DNA from: Chryseobacterium viscerum
GTDB taxonomy: Bacteria; Bacteroidota; Bacteroidia; Flavobacteriales; Weeksellaceae
Length of the DNA: 64,000 bases
Assembly (NCBI RefSeq): GCF_002899945.2
Contig: NZ_PPEG02000002.1
Coordinates: 1-64,000, forward strand
Direction of reading: 5' to 3'
Shown: in pieces, positions 34,565 to 42,760 of the stretch
Numbering within the stretch: the stretch's first letter is position 1
How the letters are laid out: each line of letters starts with the position of its first letter
Position numbers and translations under genes: made by a program
Notes under the pieces: model-generated
What the model was told of the DNA's origin: nothing
Database searches by the model: none
What the model saw: only the letters and a program-made list of their open reading frames with translations

Positions 34565-34888
34565 TTACTTAATAGCAGATTTCACGGCAAACTCTTCCGC
34601 AATTTCTTCTATCCACTGTGCTACATCCTCTTCACCTGTTGCTCTCTGGTAAGTATTTCCTAAAGAGATCAAAATCTGATGAATAAACATCTTCATTTGG
34701 TCTACAGGCATTTCTTTGGTCCAAAGATCTATTCTTAGTGCCTCCATTGCTTTTTCATCCCAAACAGAAATCATCGTTGCTTTAGTCTCCTGTTTTTCAA
34801 CACCTCCATCCTGAGCGTTCCATATAATGCTTTCAGGGATGTGGTTTTCATCAAGCTCTACATCTATCGTAATCTGAGTTTTTCTCAT
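34565..34888 (-). CDS. gldC: Gliding motility protein GldC
   Basis: A 107-aa soluble protein that matches GldC in length and pattern (RKTQITIDVELDENHIPESI, WNAQDGGVEKQETKA, IDLWTKEMPVDQMKMFIHQ). In Flavobacterium, GldC supports gliding, and type IX secretion and gliding genes often occur in the order gldB-gldC. Here gldB lies about 3.3 kb away with an ABC-transporter unit in between. Many Chryseobacterium strains do not glide but retain these genes. Confidence 0.9.
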   Translation of the reverse strand: MRKTQITIDVELDENHIPESIIWNAQDGGVEKQETKATMISVWDEKAMEALRIDLWTKEMPVDQMKMFIHQILISLGNTYQRATGEEDVAQWIEEIAEEFAVKSAIK

Positions 34889-34919
34889 AACTTTCTTTTG
34901 TTTCTAATTTTATGCAAAG

Positions 34920-37106
34920 TTAATATTTCTTCAGCTTATCCAAAATTTCTACAAAGTTATCTTCATCAGGAAATGGACTGTCAAAGTTAAAAATTTTACC
35001 TTCGGGATCAATGATGATAAATCTCGGGATATACAGTATTTTGTAAGTATTCATAAATTGAATAGCGTTCGTAAGCCAATACTGTGGAACGTTTGATGGT
35101 TTTGTTTTTAGGTAATTCTGCCACTTTGATTTGTCCTCATCCAAACTTATAGAGATAAACTGTATATTTTTATAATTTCTATACTGATAACTTCTTTTTT
35201 CGAATACAGGACGAATTTGCTTGCACGGACCGCACCAACTTGCCCATAAATCTATTACGACATATTTTCCTTTATATTTTGAAAGATTTTGAAAACTTCC
35301 ATTATCCTGTAGAAGTTTCATATCAGGGAACGGTGCCCCTTTCTGAGACCTGTTAATCTGTTCAAGTTTTGCATGAAGCATATTTTTATAATCTATATTG
35401 TCCACGTTGCCAATCTCAGCTGAAAAAAGCTTAGTTCTCGCTATACTGTCGGTTTGGAGATCCATGTTTTTTAATAGATGTTTAGATAGTAGCTGATCTT
35501 TCATCCGTCCTTTAGGTAGCTGGTCAATTTTTATAAATAAAATGCTGTCTGCATTAGAAAGCTGTTCTTTTTCTGTAAGCATTTGATCCAGCTTATATTG
35601 AAGGTAATTATCATTTTTACTTAGAAGCTGATCTGGGTTTGAAATATTTTTATTCAGTTCATTCAGAAATTCTTTAGGAGGAGCAAATTTTGAATCTGCC
35701 CATGATGTCATTTTTCTGTAATTATTAATTTCATTGAGGTATTCAACAGCCATCAACTTTTTTCTATACGCTTTATAATCTTCCGAAAGAGCATTGTTTT
35801 CCGGATTGGTAAAACCATTTAAAATTCTTTGATTGTCTTTCCAGTCAGATTGGGCTACTTCATAAAACTTTTCCGGATTATTTATTAAAGTTTGGTTTTC
35901 TACTGCATACCAGAATTCTGTTCCAAAAGAATTTGCAGTTTCTTTATAATCTTGGTCAGCTTTTCTGTTTGAACGCAGATGAGATAACATTTTTATATCA
36001 TTTAAATGAATATCAAAATCAAACCAGTCTCCGCTTCCCATAATAAGCTCAAGTTTTTTATTTCCGATTTCCAGTATATATTCATCCAGTGGAAGATTTT
36101 GAGTTGTAACCCAGCTGAAAGTATTGTCTTTAATTTTTGCTCCTCCTATTTTTTTATGGAAATCTTTTGAATAAATTTTAATAGAATCAATTTTAAGATC
36201 TGTTTCTAATTTTCCAGTGATGGATACTCCTGTACCGTCACTTGTATAAGGTTTCGGCTTTTGGAAAAAATAGAGTAGCCCTACTCCCGCAATGAGTGTA
36301 AGAATTGAAATTGAAATCTGCTTTTTATTTGTAAGAAAAGCATTTTTAAACCCTTTTTTACTGTACCAGAAATATCCGAGGATCAGAAAAATAGCCATCC
36401 AGAAAAAACTCATGTATTCGGAATGAGAAATGAAACTGTTGAGGTCTCTGATTTCCGGGGCTTTCCAGAAGATATAAAAAGAGCTGTAAGGATTAAAGGA
36501 AAAAGCCTGTTTATAGATGATAGAAGTAATGTTTGAAGCCAGTCCCAATACTCCAATTAGAAATGGCCATATGAATCCGGGAAAGGCCACAGAGATACAA
36601 AGCTGCAACGCTGCAACTCCCAGAATAGTAATGCAAAGCCTCAGATATGTTTTGAGCATCCATATTCCATCAAACGTCAGCAATTTTGCAGCATTCGGAT
36701 GAATATAATAATCTGCCAGTGCTAACACTACATTGGAAAGGAAAAATGAAGTAATACAAATAAAACTCAACAGAATTAAAATAATATATTTTGAAAAATA
36801 AAGTTGAAATTTGCTTACCGGCTGGGTTTCCATCAGTTGCCAACCATTGTTTTTATGGTCAGTTTGTGCAATTCTGTTTGCGGCAATGATGATGAAAAGA
36901 AGCATAAGGAAAAAAGTGAAAAACTTTAAAGAATCACGTATTCCATTTTCAAAAATCGAATATTTAAGTTCTTCTGTGAATACGGGTTCGGATGTAAATA
37001 AATTGATTAACGGAATCAGAGTTCCTAAAATAATGGCGATGTAGACTAATCCAAGCCCTTTTATTTTCAACCATTCTATATTGACTGCTATTATTAACTT
37101 TTTCAT
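34920..37106 (-). CDS. ABC-2-type permease fused to a TlpA-like thioredoxin domain
   Basis: A protein of about 728 aa. Residues about 1-290 hold six to seven membrane helices with the layout of ABC-2 export permeases (EWLKIKGLGLVYIAIILGTLIP at the start). A DUF4369-like beta region (about 305-390), a helical linker and a TlpA/ResA thioredoxin domain (about 585-728) follow, with the redox motif WASWCGPCKQ near 621-624 and the cis-Pro region YIPRFIIID. The thioredoxin part should face the periplasm. I know of no standard family with this fusion. The ATPase gene lies 10 bp upstream. The ATG at 37106 (MKKLIIAVNIEWLKIK) is chosen over a longer frame. Confidence 0.8.
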   Translation of the reverse strand: MKKLIIAVNIEWLKIKGLGLVYIAIILGTLIPLINLFTSEPVFTEELKYSIFENGIRDSLKFFTFFLMLLFIIIAANRIAQTDHKNNGWQLMETQPVSKFQLYFSKYIILILLSFICITSFFLSNVVLALADYYIHPNAAKLLTFDGIWMLKTYLRLCITILGVAALQLCISVAFPGFIWPFLIGVLGLASNITSIIYKQAFSFNPYSSFYIFWKAPEIRDLNSFISHSEYMSFFWMAIFLILGYFWYSKKGFKNAFLTNKKQISISILTLIAGVGLLYFFQKPKPYTSDGTGVSITGKLETDLKIDSIKIYSKDFHKKIGGAKIKDNTFSWVTTQNLPLDEYILEIGNKKLELIMGSGDWFDFDIHLNDIKMLSHLRSNRKADQDYKETANSFGTEFWYAVENQTLINNPEKFYEVAQSDWKDNQRILNGFTNPENNALSEDYKAYRKKLMAVEYLNEINNYRKMTSWADSKFAPPKEFLNELNKNISNPDQLLSKNDNYLQYKLDQMLTEKEQLSNADSILFIKIDQLPKGRMKDQLLSKHLLKNMDLQTDSIARTKLFSAEIGNVDNIDYKNMLHAKLEQINRSQKGAPFPDMKLLQDNGSFQNLSKYKGKYVVIDLWASWCGPCKQIRPVFEKRSYQYRNYKNIQFISISLDEDKSKWQNYLKTKPSNVPQYWLTNAIQFMNTYKILYIPRFIIIDPEGKIFNFDSPFPDEDNFVEILDKLKKY

Positions 37107-37116
37107 TTTTGTAATT

Positions 37117-38019
37117 TTAATTTTTTGTAATTTCCATAAACCAATCTTCCAGACCAGCACTGCTTTTGATTTCAAAAATTTCTGCATTGTTCAAAACAAG
37201 CTTCTTTACAAGATCAATAATATCCTCCTTTGATTCGGCAGTAACTTCCAGCGTGTTTTCATCTATTAATTTTGGAGAATAATTTTCTGGTATTTCACCG
37301 ATAAACCTTGATGCCTGATTCAGTCCAATTCTTATATGATTGTATCGGTACAGTTCATTCAGATCTTTTATGCTGCCTGTAAATTTGATTTCACCATGCG
37401 AAATAATTGCGAGATGGGTAATCATTTTTTCAATTTCCTGCAGAAGATGGCTTGAAATAAATATCGTCACTCCCTCTTCCTTGTTCAGCTTTATTAATAA
37501 CTCACGTATTTCCAGCATTCCGTTGGGGTCCAAACCATTCACAGGCTCATCCAGAATCAAAAGTTCAGGTTTTCCCAAAAGTGTCATAGCAATAGAAAGT
37601 CTTTGTTTCATTCCCAAAGAATATTTCTTCATTTTAATATCTCTGCTTTCCCATAAATTGACCAGATGCAGTACTCGCTCACATTCTGTCTCAGGTAAAT
37701 ATCTTAGTCTGGAAATGATCATCAGATTATCCCATCCGGATAAATGATCATAATAGGCTCCACTGTCTATAAGACTACCAATCTTATTGAAGCCGTCCGG
37801 ATAAAGGGTAGAAAGATTTTTTCCGAAAACCTGTATGCGGTTGTTTTCGTCCGGAATACTGCCAATCAATAATTTCATTGTTGTGGATTTTCCCGCTCCA
37901 TTGGCTCCCAGAAAACCAAAGATACTACCCGTAGGTACCGAAATATTGAGGTTTTTCAAAATTTTCTTTTGTTTTGAAAATTCAAAATTTAAGTTTTGAA
38001 TATCGATAATATTTTTCAT
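37117..38019 (-). CDS. ABC transporter ATP-binding protein (BcrA / lantibiotic-protection type)
   Basis: A 300-aa ATPase with Walker A GANGAGKSTT, Q-loop region, signature YSLGMKQRLSIA, Walker B LLILDEPVNGLDPNG, and switch His in ISSHLLQEIE. A C-terminal extension (about 215-300) is typical of the BcrA/CcmA group, whose members with ABC-2 permeases give resistance to bacitracin or lantibiotics or have other export roles. It pairs with the following permease-thioredoxin gene (10 bp). A well-formed promoter and an 11-bp direct repeat lie just upstream. The start at 38019 (MKNIIDIQNLNF) is used. Confidence 0.88.
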   Translation of the reverse strand: MKNIIDIQNLNFEFSKQKKILKNLNISVPTGSIFGFLGANGAGKSTTMKLLIGSIPDENNRIQVFGKNLSTLYPDGFNKIGSLIDSGAYYDHLSGWDNLMIISRLRYLPETECERVLHLVNLWESRDIKMKKYSLGMKQRLSIAMTLLGKPELLILDEPVNGLDPNGMLEIRELLIKLNKEEGVTIFISSHLLQEIEKMITHLAIISHGEIKFTGSIKDLNELYRYNHIRIGLNQASRFIGEIPENYSPKLIDENTLEVTAESKEDIIDLVKKLVLNNAEIFEIKSSAGLEDWFMEITKN

Positions 38020-38036
38020 GTGTGATTTATTTAGCA

Positions 38037-38067
38037 CAAATCTATACAATAAAAAGGTAATATGCAA
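38037..38067 (-). promoter_or_regulatory. Promoter of the ABC transporter unit
   Basis: On the minus strand TTG (38067-38065) and TAGATTTG (38044-38037) are separated by 20 bases, an exact Bacteroidota promoter 17 bp before the ATPase start codon. Confidence 0.7.
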
Positions 38068-38081
38068 TACAAGGTAATATG
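38054..38081. promoter_or_regulatory. Direct repeat aaggtaatatg x2 at the ABC promoter (operator candidate)
   Basis: aaggtaatatg occurs at 38054-38064 and again at 38071-38081. The two copies straddle the -33 box at 17-bp spacing. No regulator gene is adjacent. Confidence 0.5.
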
Positions 38082-38106
38082 TTTGTATTTATTCGTCAAA
38101 AAAAAA

Positions 38107-38135
38107 ACATCCTTTAACTTGTGCTAAAGGATGTT
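38107..38135 (-). terminator. Terminator of gldB
   Basis: aacatccttta (38107-38117) pairs with taaaggatgtt (38125-38135) and is followed on the minus strand by a long T run. It separates gldB from the ABC unit. Confidence 0.8.
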
Positions 38136-38154
38136 GATATTTAATTTTATAAAA

Positions 38155-39138
38155 TTATTTTAACTTTGGTTTGTAACCGGATTGATTAAAAATGGTGGTG
38201 GCATCCATTTTCAGGAAAGCTGTTAACTTCGTTTCTGGTTTTTCCTTAAGGTATGCTTTACAGATCTGCCAACCTGTAAAAATTCCGATTTGTGGGGAAG
38301 ATTCGTTGTCGATCTCCGTATAAAATTTCGAGAAAGGTCCCGGCGAGATAAAACGCTCTCCAAGTCTCGGATCATCTCCGAAGATCAGGTTGCTTTCTAC
38401 AAAATAATTCCAGATATTCGCTTCATTGCCTGTTGCCCATTCATACTGCTTCTTAGTATAATTCATTTTCAGATAATCCGGAAAATCCGGAAGAAAAGCA
38501 TCCTGAAGAATCATTACTTTTCCATTCAGAATGATCTGATCAATAAATTTCTGATGATCAGGAGATTCTGTTACGATATTTTCTGCAAAAAGCTGTGACA
38601 CTTTCGGGACAATATTTTGCGGATTCATCGATTTTTGGAAATACAACTCCAATCCTTTATAATGAGCATTTCCGTCTCCCATAAAACCGGTAACATCTAT
38701 AAATACCAGATTTCCTTTCTGATCATAAAAAATAGGATCCTGCACCATCTGTAGAGCAGATGAAAACAGATATACCTTTGGACTTTTAAACTGTGGGAAG
38801 TAATATTTAATATGTGAAAATAAACTCTGAAGTTCCTTTTGCAGTTTAGTCTGATCTATTTTTCCGATGGCCTCCTTGTAGATTTTTATCTCTTCAGCAT
38901 CAGTTCTTCTCTTTCCAAAATCGGAATCAGAAACACTTCCTTGGAACCATGGGAATTGAGCTTTAAACTGATCCAACGGAACATTCGGGTTGTAAAATTC
39001 TTTGGAAATATCAGTGATGTCAACTTTTTCGGCAGTTTCTTTGACTTCTACCTTCCATTGATTTTCAGTTTCTTTTTTGCAGGAAACAAGTCCGGCAGCT
39101 AAAACAGAAGAAAGCGCAATATATCTAAAAATCTTCAT
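38155..39138 (-). CDS. gldB: Gliding motility lipoprotein GldB
   Basis: A 327-aa lipoprotein. The lipobox lies in SSVLAAGLVSCKK, giving Cys near residue 20. The mature protein has the GldB pattern (SKEFYNPNVPLDQFKAQFPWF, YYFPQFKSPKVY, GDDPRLGERFISPGPFSKF, GWQICKAYLKEKP). It is needed for gliding in Flavobacterium and is also essential-like in non-gliding relatives. The ATG at 39138 (MKIFRYIAL) is chosen. It has its own terminator and lies divergent to the LRR gene. Confidence 0.92.
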   Translation of the reverse strand: MKIFRYIALSSVLAAGLVSCKKETENQWKVEVKETAEKVDITDISKEFYNPNVPLDQFKAQFPWFQGSVSDSDFGKRRTDAEEIKIYKEAIGKIDQTKLQKELQSLFSHIKYYFPQFKSPKVYLFSSALQMVQDPIFYDQKGNLVFIDVTGFMGDGNAHYKGLELYFQKSMNPQNIVPKVSQLFAENIVTESPDHQKFIDQIILNGKVMILQDAFLPDFPDYLKMNYTKKQYEWATGNEANIWNYFVESNLIFGDDPRLGERFISPGPFSKFYTEIDNESSPQIGIFTGWQICKAYLKEKPETKLTAFLKMDATTIFNQSGYKPKLK

Positions 39139-39190
39139 TATTTTTACATGGAATTTAAGTTGACAAAAATAAGGATTAAATACACAATTC

Positions 39191-39829
39191 ATGATGAAAA
39201 TTAAAATATTTATAGCCTTTTGCCTTATTTCGGGACTTTCTTTTTATTATGGGCAAAAGATTGAGTTTAAAGATAAAAACTTTGAAAAAGCAATTCTTGA
39301 AAATTTTGATCTGAATAAAAATGGAATATTGGAATCTCCGGAAGCTTCTCCGGTTACCAATTTGTTCCTTGTTCAAAAGGGAATTACTTCCACGGAAGAT
39401 CTGCACTTTTTTAAAAATGTAAAAATGATTGTCCTGGATAATAATGTGATCTCCAATATGGTGATAAGCAACCTGGACCAACTGGAATTGTTTTCGTGTA
39501 CAGGATGTAAAACCTCTTCATTCAAAGCCGAAAACCTGAAGCATTTAAGTTCATTATACCTGGATAATAATCTGTTGGAAGGTATTTCGCTGACAGGAAT
39601 TCCGAAAATTGATCAATTAACATTATCTTTAAATCAATTAAAAACAATTGACCTGACTCAGTTTAAAGCATTAAGAAAACTGAATGTAGAACATAATAAG
39701 CTTCAAAAAATTGATATTTCCGGGAATCAGCTCTTACAAACATTGAATGTAGCCGGGAATAAAATAAAGGAAACAGATATTAAGAAAGGAACAAAAACGG
39801 AGGTCACCATTTTTGGAGCTGGAGAATAA
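39191..39829 (+). CDS. Secreted leucine-rich-repeat protein
   Basis: A 212-aa protein with a signal peptide (ending SFYYGQ), an EF-hand-like loop DLNKNGILE (about 37-45), and then six or so LRR units with the form LxxLxLxxNxL (LKHLSSLYLDNNLLEGI, KIDQLTLSLNQLKTI, LRKLNVEHNKLQKI). There is no C-terminal type IX sorting domain. It is probably periplasmic or released. Partner unknown. Confidence 0.78.
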   Translation: MMKIKIFIAFCLISGLSFYYGQKIEFKDKNFEKAILENFDLNKNGILESPEASPVTNLFLVQKGITSTEDLHFFKNVKMIVLDNNVISNMVISNLDQLELFSCTGCKTSSFKAENLKHLSSLYLDNNLLEGISLTGIPKIDQLTLSLNQLKTIDLTQFKALRKLNVEHNKLQKIDISGNQLLQTLNVAGNKIKETDIKKGTKTEVTIFGAGE

Positions 39830-39834
39830 AACTA

Positions 39835-40368
39835 ATGAGTATGAAAATAGAAACCCAACGACTTATTTTAAGAAAATTGGAAGAGGCAGATGTAGAACGT
39901 ATTTTTCTTTTGGATTCCAATCCTGAGGTGATGAAATATCTGGGTAAACCTGTGACCACAAAAGAAGAATCGAAAGAAATGATTCAAATGATTCAGAAGC
40001 AATATGAAGAAAATGGTGTGGGAAGGCTTGCTGTTATTGAAAAAGAAAGCGGCTTGCTGATAGGGTGGTGTGGTTTAAAATTACTGACAAAACCTATCAA
40101 TGGTTACAAAAATGTACTGGAATTGGGATATCGTTTTATTCCAGAGTTCTGGGGAAAAGGATATGCCACTGAGACCACTGAAAGAACACTTGAATATGGT
40201 TTTATTGAGCTAAATGCAAATGTAATTTATGCTTATGCCGATTCCGGAAATACAGGCTCAAGATATATTCTTGGGAAATTGGGTTTTGAAAATATGGGAG
40301 AATTTGAAGAAGATGGCGTGATGTGCTCATGGTACGAACTGAAGCGCGAAAAATATAAAAAAAGATGA
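39835..40368 (+). CDS. GNAT acetyltransferase, RimJ/RimL-like
   Basis: A 177-aa protein beginning with TQRLILRKLEEADVERIF, the RimJ/RimL hallmark. The acetyl-CoA loop is in GYRFIPEFWGKGYATETTE, and the C-terminal motif in NTGSRYILGKLGFENMGEF. Such enzymes acetylate protein N-termini or small amines. It starts 5 bp after the LRR gene, and its stop overlaps the next start by 4 bp. Confidence 0.86.
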   Translation: MSMKIETQRLILRKLEEADVERIFLLDSNPEVMKYLGKPVTTKEESKEMIQMIQKQYEENGVGRLAVIEKESGLLIGWCGLKLLTKPINGYKNVLELGYRFIPEFWGKGYATETTERTLEYGFIELNANVIYAYADSGNTGSRYILGKLGFENMGEFEEDGVMCSWYELKREKYKKR

Positions 40369-40898
40369 TAACAATACGACAGGAAGAAAAAAAAGATCAT
40401 CCACAGGTCTTTCAGCTTACAGAAGAAGCCTTTAGGGAAATGGAGCACAGTGATCATCAGGAACAATTTCTGGTGGAAAAATTAAGAAAATCTGAAGCAT
40501 TTATCCCTGAATTATCATTAGTCGCAGAAGATGAAAATGGTAACATTGCCGGACATATTCTGTTTACAAAAATTAAAATTATCAATGATAAAGAATCATT
40601 TGATTCCCTTGCACTGGCACCTGTTTCGGTAAAACCGGAGTTTCAAAATCAGGGAATCGGGGCGAAATTGATTCTTCAGGGCCATCATATCGCAAAAGAA
40701 TTAGGATATGAATCTGTAATATTGATTGGACATGAAAAATATTATCCGCGCTTTGATTACAAAAAAACAAGTAATTTTGGGATTTCTTTTCCATTCGATA
40801 TTCCGGAAGAAAACGGAATGGCTGTAGAATTGGTAAAAGACGGATTAAAAAATAAAAAAGGAGTGGTGAAATACCCTCAGGAATTTGGAATAGACTAA
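40365..40898 (+). CDS. GNAT acetyltransferase, YhbS-like
   Basis: A 177-aa protein of the YhbS group: ITIRQEEKKDHPQVFQLTEEAF, GHILFTKIKI, and acetyl-CoA loop LAPVSVKPEFQNQGIGAKLI, then VILIGHEKYYPRFDYKK. It overlaps the previous gene by an ATGA junction, so the two acetyltransferases are translationally coupled. nadE follows after 13 bp. Confidence 0.86.
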   Translation: MITIRQEEKKDHPQVFQLTEEAFREMEHSDHQEQFLVEKLRKSEAFIPELSLVAEDENGNIAGHILFTKIKIINDKESFDSLALAPVSVKPEFQNQGIGAKLILQGHHIAKELGYESVILIGHEKYYPRFDYKKTSNFGISFPFDIPEENGMAVELVKDGLKNKKGVVKYPQEFGID

Positions 40899-40911
40899 AA
40901 AAATATAAACG

Positions 40912-41706
40912 ATGCAGACACAAAAAGTGATAGATCATATTGTAAGCTGGTTAAAAGATTATGCAACAAAAGCAAGAGTAAATGGATATGTAATCGGGGT
41001 TTCCGGAGGAGTAGATTCAGGAGTGGTTTCTACACTGGCAGCGATGACCGGGCTTAAAACATTATTGATCGAAATGCCGATCCGTCAGAAAGCAGATCAG
41101 GTAGACCGCGCACAGGATCATATGAATGACCTTAAATCCAGATTTCCGAATGTAGAAATTATGTCTGTTGACCTGACTCCTGCGTTTGAGGAATTGTACA
41201 AAACATTTGATGTAAAAGATGATCTGTATCCTAATGAGAAACTGGCTTTTGCCAACACAAGATCCCGTCTGAGAATGCTTACGCTGTATTATTACGGACA
41301 GCTGAACGGGCTTTTGGTGTGCGGAACCGGAAATAAAGTGGAAGATTTCGGAATCGGATTTTACACAAAATATGGGGATGGCGGAGTAGATGTCTCTCCA
41401 ATTGCTGACCTTTATAAAACCGAAGTATATGAACTAGCTAAAGGGTTAAACCTTATTAAAAGTATTCAGGAAGCGATTCCTACTGATGGACTCTGGGATG
41501 TAGACAGAACAGACGAACAACAAATTGGTGCTACTTATCCGGAACTGGAAAAAATCCAGAAAGAATACGGAACAAAAACAGCTGACGACTATGAAGGAAG
41601 AGATAAGGAAGTGTTCCAAATCTTCGACAGAATGCATAAAGCAGCCAAACATAAAATAGATCCTATTCCGGTTTGTGATATTCCTGAAGAGTGGAGAGCA
41701 TCATAA
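40912..41706 (+). CDS. nadE: NAD+ synthase (ammonia-dependent)
   Basis: A 264-aa enzyme that amidates deamido-NAD to NAD. The ATP-pyrophosphatase loop is GVSGGVDSGVVST (about 27-39). VCGTGNKVEDFGIGFYTKYGDGGVDVSPIADLYKTEV is the NaAD-binding core (shown here by its ends VCGTGNK and GDGGVDVSP). No glutaminase domain is present, so free ammonia is the nitrogen source. It is third in a run with two acetyltransferases. Confidence 0.93.
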   Translation: MQTQKVIDHIVSWLKDYATKARVNGYVIGVSGGVDSGVVSTLAAMTGLKTLLIEMPIRQKADQVDRAQDHMNDLKSRFPNVEIMSVDLTPAFEELYKTFDVKDDLYPNEKLAFANTRSRLRMLTLYYYGQLNGLLVCGTGNKVEDFGIGFYTKYGDGGVDVSPIADLYKTEVYELAKGLNLIKSIQEAIPTDGLWDVDRTDEQQIGATYPELEKIQKEYGTKTADDYEGRDKEVFQIFDRMHKAAKHKIDPIPVCDIPEEWRAS

Positions 41707-41792
41707 AATATACCCATTCAGCAATGTAATTATGTAACAAAAATAGATGCATTGCTGGATTGGAAAATCGTCATATTAATACAACCATTGTT

Positions 41793-42311
41793 ATGAACAG
41801 TAAAATAAGATCTGTATTTTTTATATGCCTGGGACTTCTTTTTGGAATGTCTGCAATGTATATTTACAAAAATTTTATTGCAGATAAAAAAGATCAGTCA
41901 GATTCTGTAAAAAAAGAAACGGTACAATATGGCAGCACCTCTTCGGAAAGCCAGTACAGTGCCGGAAATTCTTCTGCTCAAGTTTCTATTGATCAGCTGA
42001 CAGAAGAAAAGACAGTAATCGGCTATGTGAAACAGAATCATAAGCTGCCAGATTATTATATCACCAAAAATGAAGCAAGAAAAATGGGTTGGAACCCTTC
42101 CCAGGGAAACCTGTGTGATGTACTTCCCGGAAAAGCGATTGGCGGAGATAAATTCGGAAATAGAGAAGGGCGTTTGCCGGATGGAGAAAAGTATTTTGAA
42201 GCAGATGTAAACTATCATTGCGGAGGAAGAAATGCTGACCGTATCATCTACACTCAAAATGGCGAAGTATACCTTACCAAGAACCATTACAAAAGCTTTG
42301 AAAAACAATAG
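41793..42311 (+). CDS. Barnase-family ribonuclease with N-terminal membrane anchor
   Basis: A 172-aa protein. Residues 8-28 are a signal or anchor helix (FFICLGLLFGMSAMYIY), then a polar linker, then a barnase domain at about 65-170. The catalytic residues align with barnase: E136 in FEADVNY (E73), R146 and R150 in GGRNADR (R83, R87) and H165 in NHYKSF (H102). The LPDYYITKNEAR and GDKFGNREGRLP segments are also barnase-like. It should be exported. A barstar homologue lies 1.1 kb downstream, beyond a GIY-YIG element and a metalloprotease gene. I use the ATG at 41793 rather than a TTG at 41760. Confidence 0.92.
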   Translation: MNSKIRSVFFICLGLLFGMSAMYIYKNFIADKKDQSDSVKKETVQYGSTSSESQYSAGNSSAQVSIDQLTEEKTVIGYVKQNHKLPDYYITKNEARKMGWNPSQGNLCDVLPGKAIGGDKFGNREGRLPDGEKYFEADVNYHCGGRNADRIIYTQNGEVYLTKNHYKSFEKQ

Positions 42312-42327
42312 TGTATAAATAACATCA

Positions 42328-42363
42328 GGTCATTGCGAGAAACGAAGTGACGAAGCAATCTCA
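42328..42363 (+). repeat. Left terminal inverted repeat of the GIY-YIG element
   Basis: It begins ggtcattgcgag and ends acgaagcaatctca. The centre aaacgaagtg differs from the right copy. It ends 16 bp before the GTG start. Confidence 0.85.
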
Positions 42364-42379
42364 ATAAAAAGATAAAGAA

Positions 42380-42688
42380 GTGAAAGCAGGTTTTGTCTAC
42401 ATTATGACGAATAAAAATCACACAACTCTTTATATAGGAGTTACTTCAAATCTGCCCAAACGCGTTCAACAACATAAGGAGTCATATTATTCTCAAAGTT
42501 TTACTTCAAGATATAATTTGTATATACTTGTGTATTGGGAATCCTTTCAGGAAATAGGTGATGCTATATTTAGAGAAAAACAGATAAAAGCTGGTTCCAG
42601 ACAAAAGAAACTGGATTTAATTAATAGTATAAATTCTGATTGGAAAGATCTTACAGGCGATGTTGAAAATATTATGGATGTTTTCTGA
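42380..42688 (+). CDS. GIY-YIG nuclease-domain protein
   Basis: A 102-aa single-domain protein with GTG start. The GIY-YIG core is VYIMTN then LYIGVTSNLPKRVQQHK, with catalytic Tyr residues and Arg, and the later Glu in IFREKQIKAGSR. This is the UvrC/YhbQ-like stand-alone class. It is the only gene between two inverted repeats, and its TGA (42686-42688) forms the first bases of the right repeat, so gene and repeat cannot be separated. It could nick or cut the repeat palindromes (inference). Confidence 0.88.
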   Translation: MKAGFVYIMTNKNHTTLYIGVTSNLPKRVQQHKESYYSQSFTSRYNLYILVYWESFQEIGDAIFREKQIKAGSRQKKLDLINSINSDWKDLTGDVENIMDVF

Positions 42689-42721
42689 GATTGCTTCGTC
42701 GTATAACTCCTCGCAATGACC
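42686..42721 (-). repeat. Right terminal inverted repeat of the GIY-YIG element
   Basis: Read on the minus strand it begins ggtcattgcgag and ends acgaagcaatctca, identical to the left copy except for a 10-base centre (gagttatacg). It includes the nuclease stop codon. Confidence 0.85.
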
Positions 42722-42760
42722 AATGTATAGTTTGCATTGTAATTATTATAAATCTTAATT

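Larger units (their letters stand above)
42328..42721 (+). mobile_element. GIY-YIG element with 36-bp terminal inverted repeats
   Basis: A 394-bp unit. Its ends, 42328-42363 and 42686-42721, are inverted repeats: the outer 12 bases (ggtcattgcgag) and the inner 14 (acgaagcaatctca) are identical, and only the central 10 differ. Each end can also fold on itself (attgc with gcaat). The unit contains only a GIY-YIG nuclease gene, whose stop codon lies inside the right repeat. It sits between barnase and the protease gene. Gene-plus-flanking-palindrome units of this kind resemble REP/RAYT systems in design. Mobility is inferred; no target duplication is clear. Confidence 0.7.

Noticed and set aside
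34920..38019. GldA/GldF/GldG gliding ABC transporter
   Set aside because: It lies between gldB and gldC, but the permease has a thioredoxin extension not found in GldF, and no GldG is present. The ATPase looks BcrA-like rather than clearly GldA.
41793..42311. The barnase homologue as a T6SS effector of the nearby island
   Set aside because: It has its own N-terminal export segment and a linked barstar gene, and cdd, namA and a DUF2752 gene separate it from the Hcp gene. T6SS cargo normally lacks a signal sequence.
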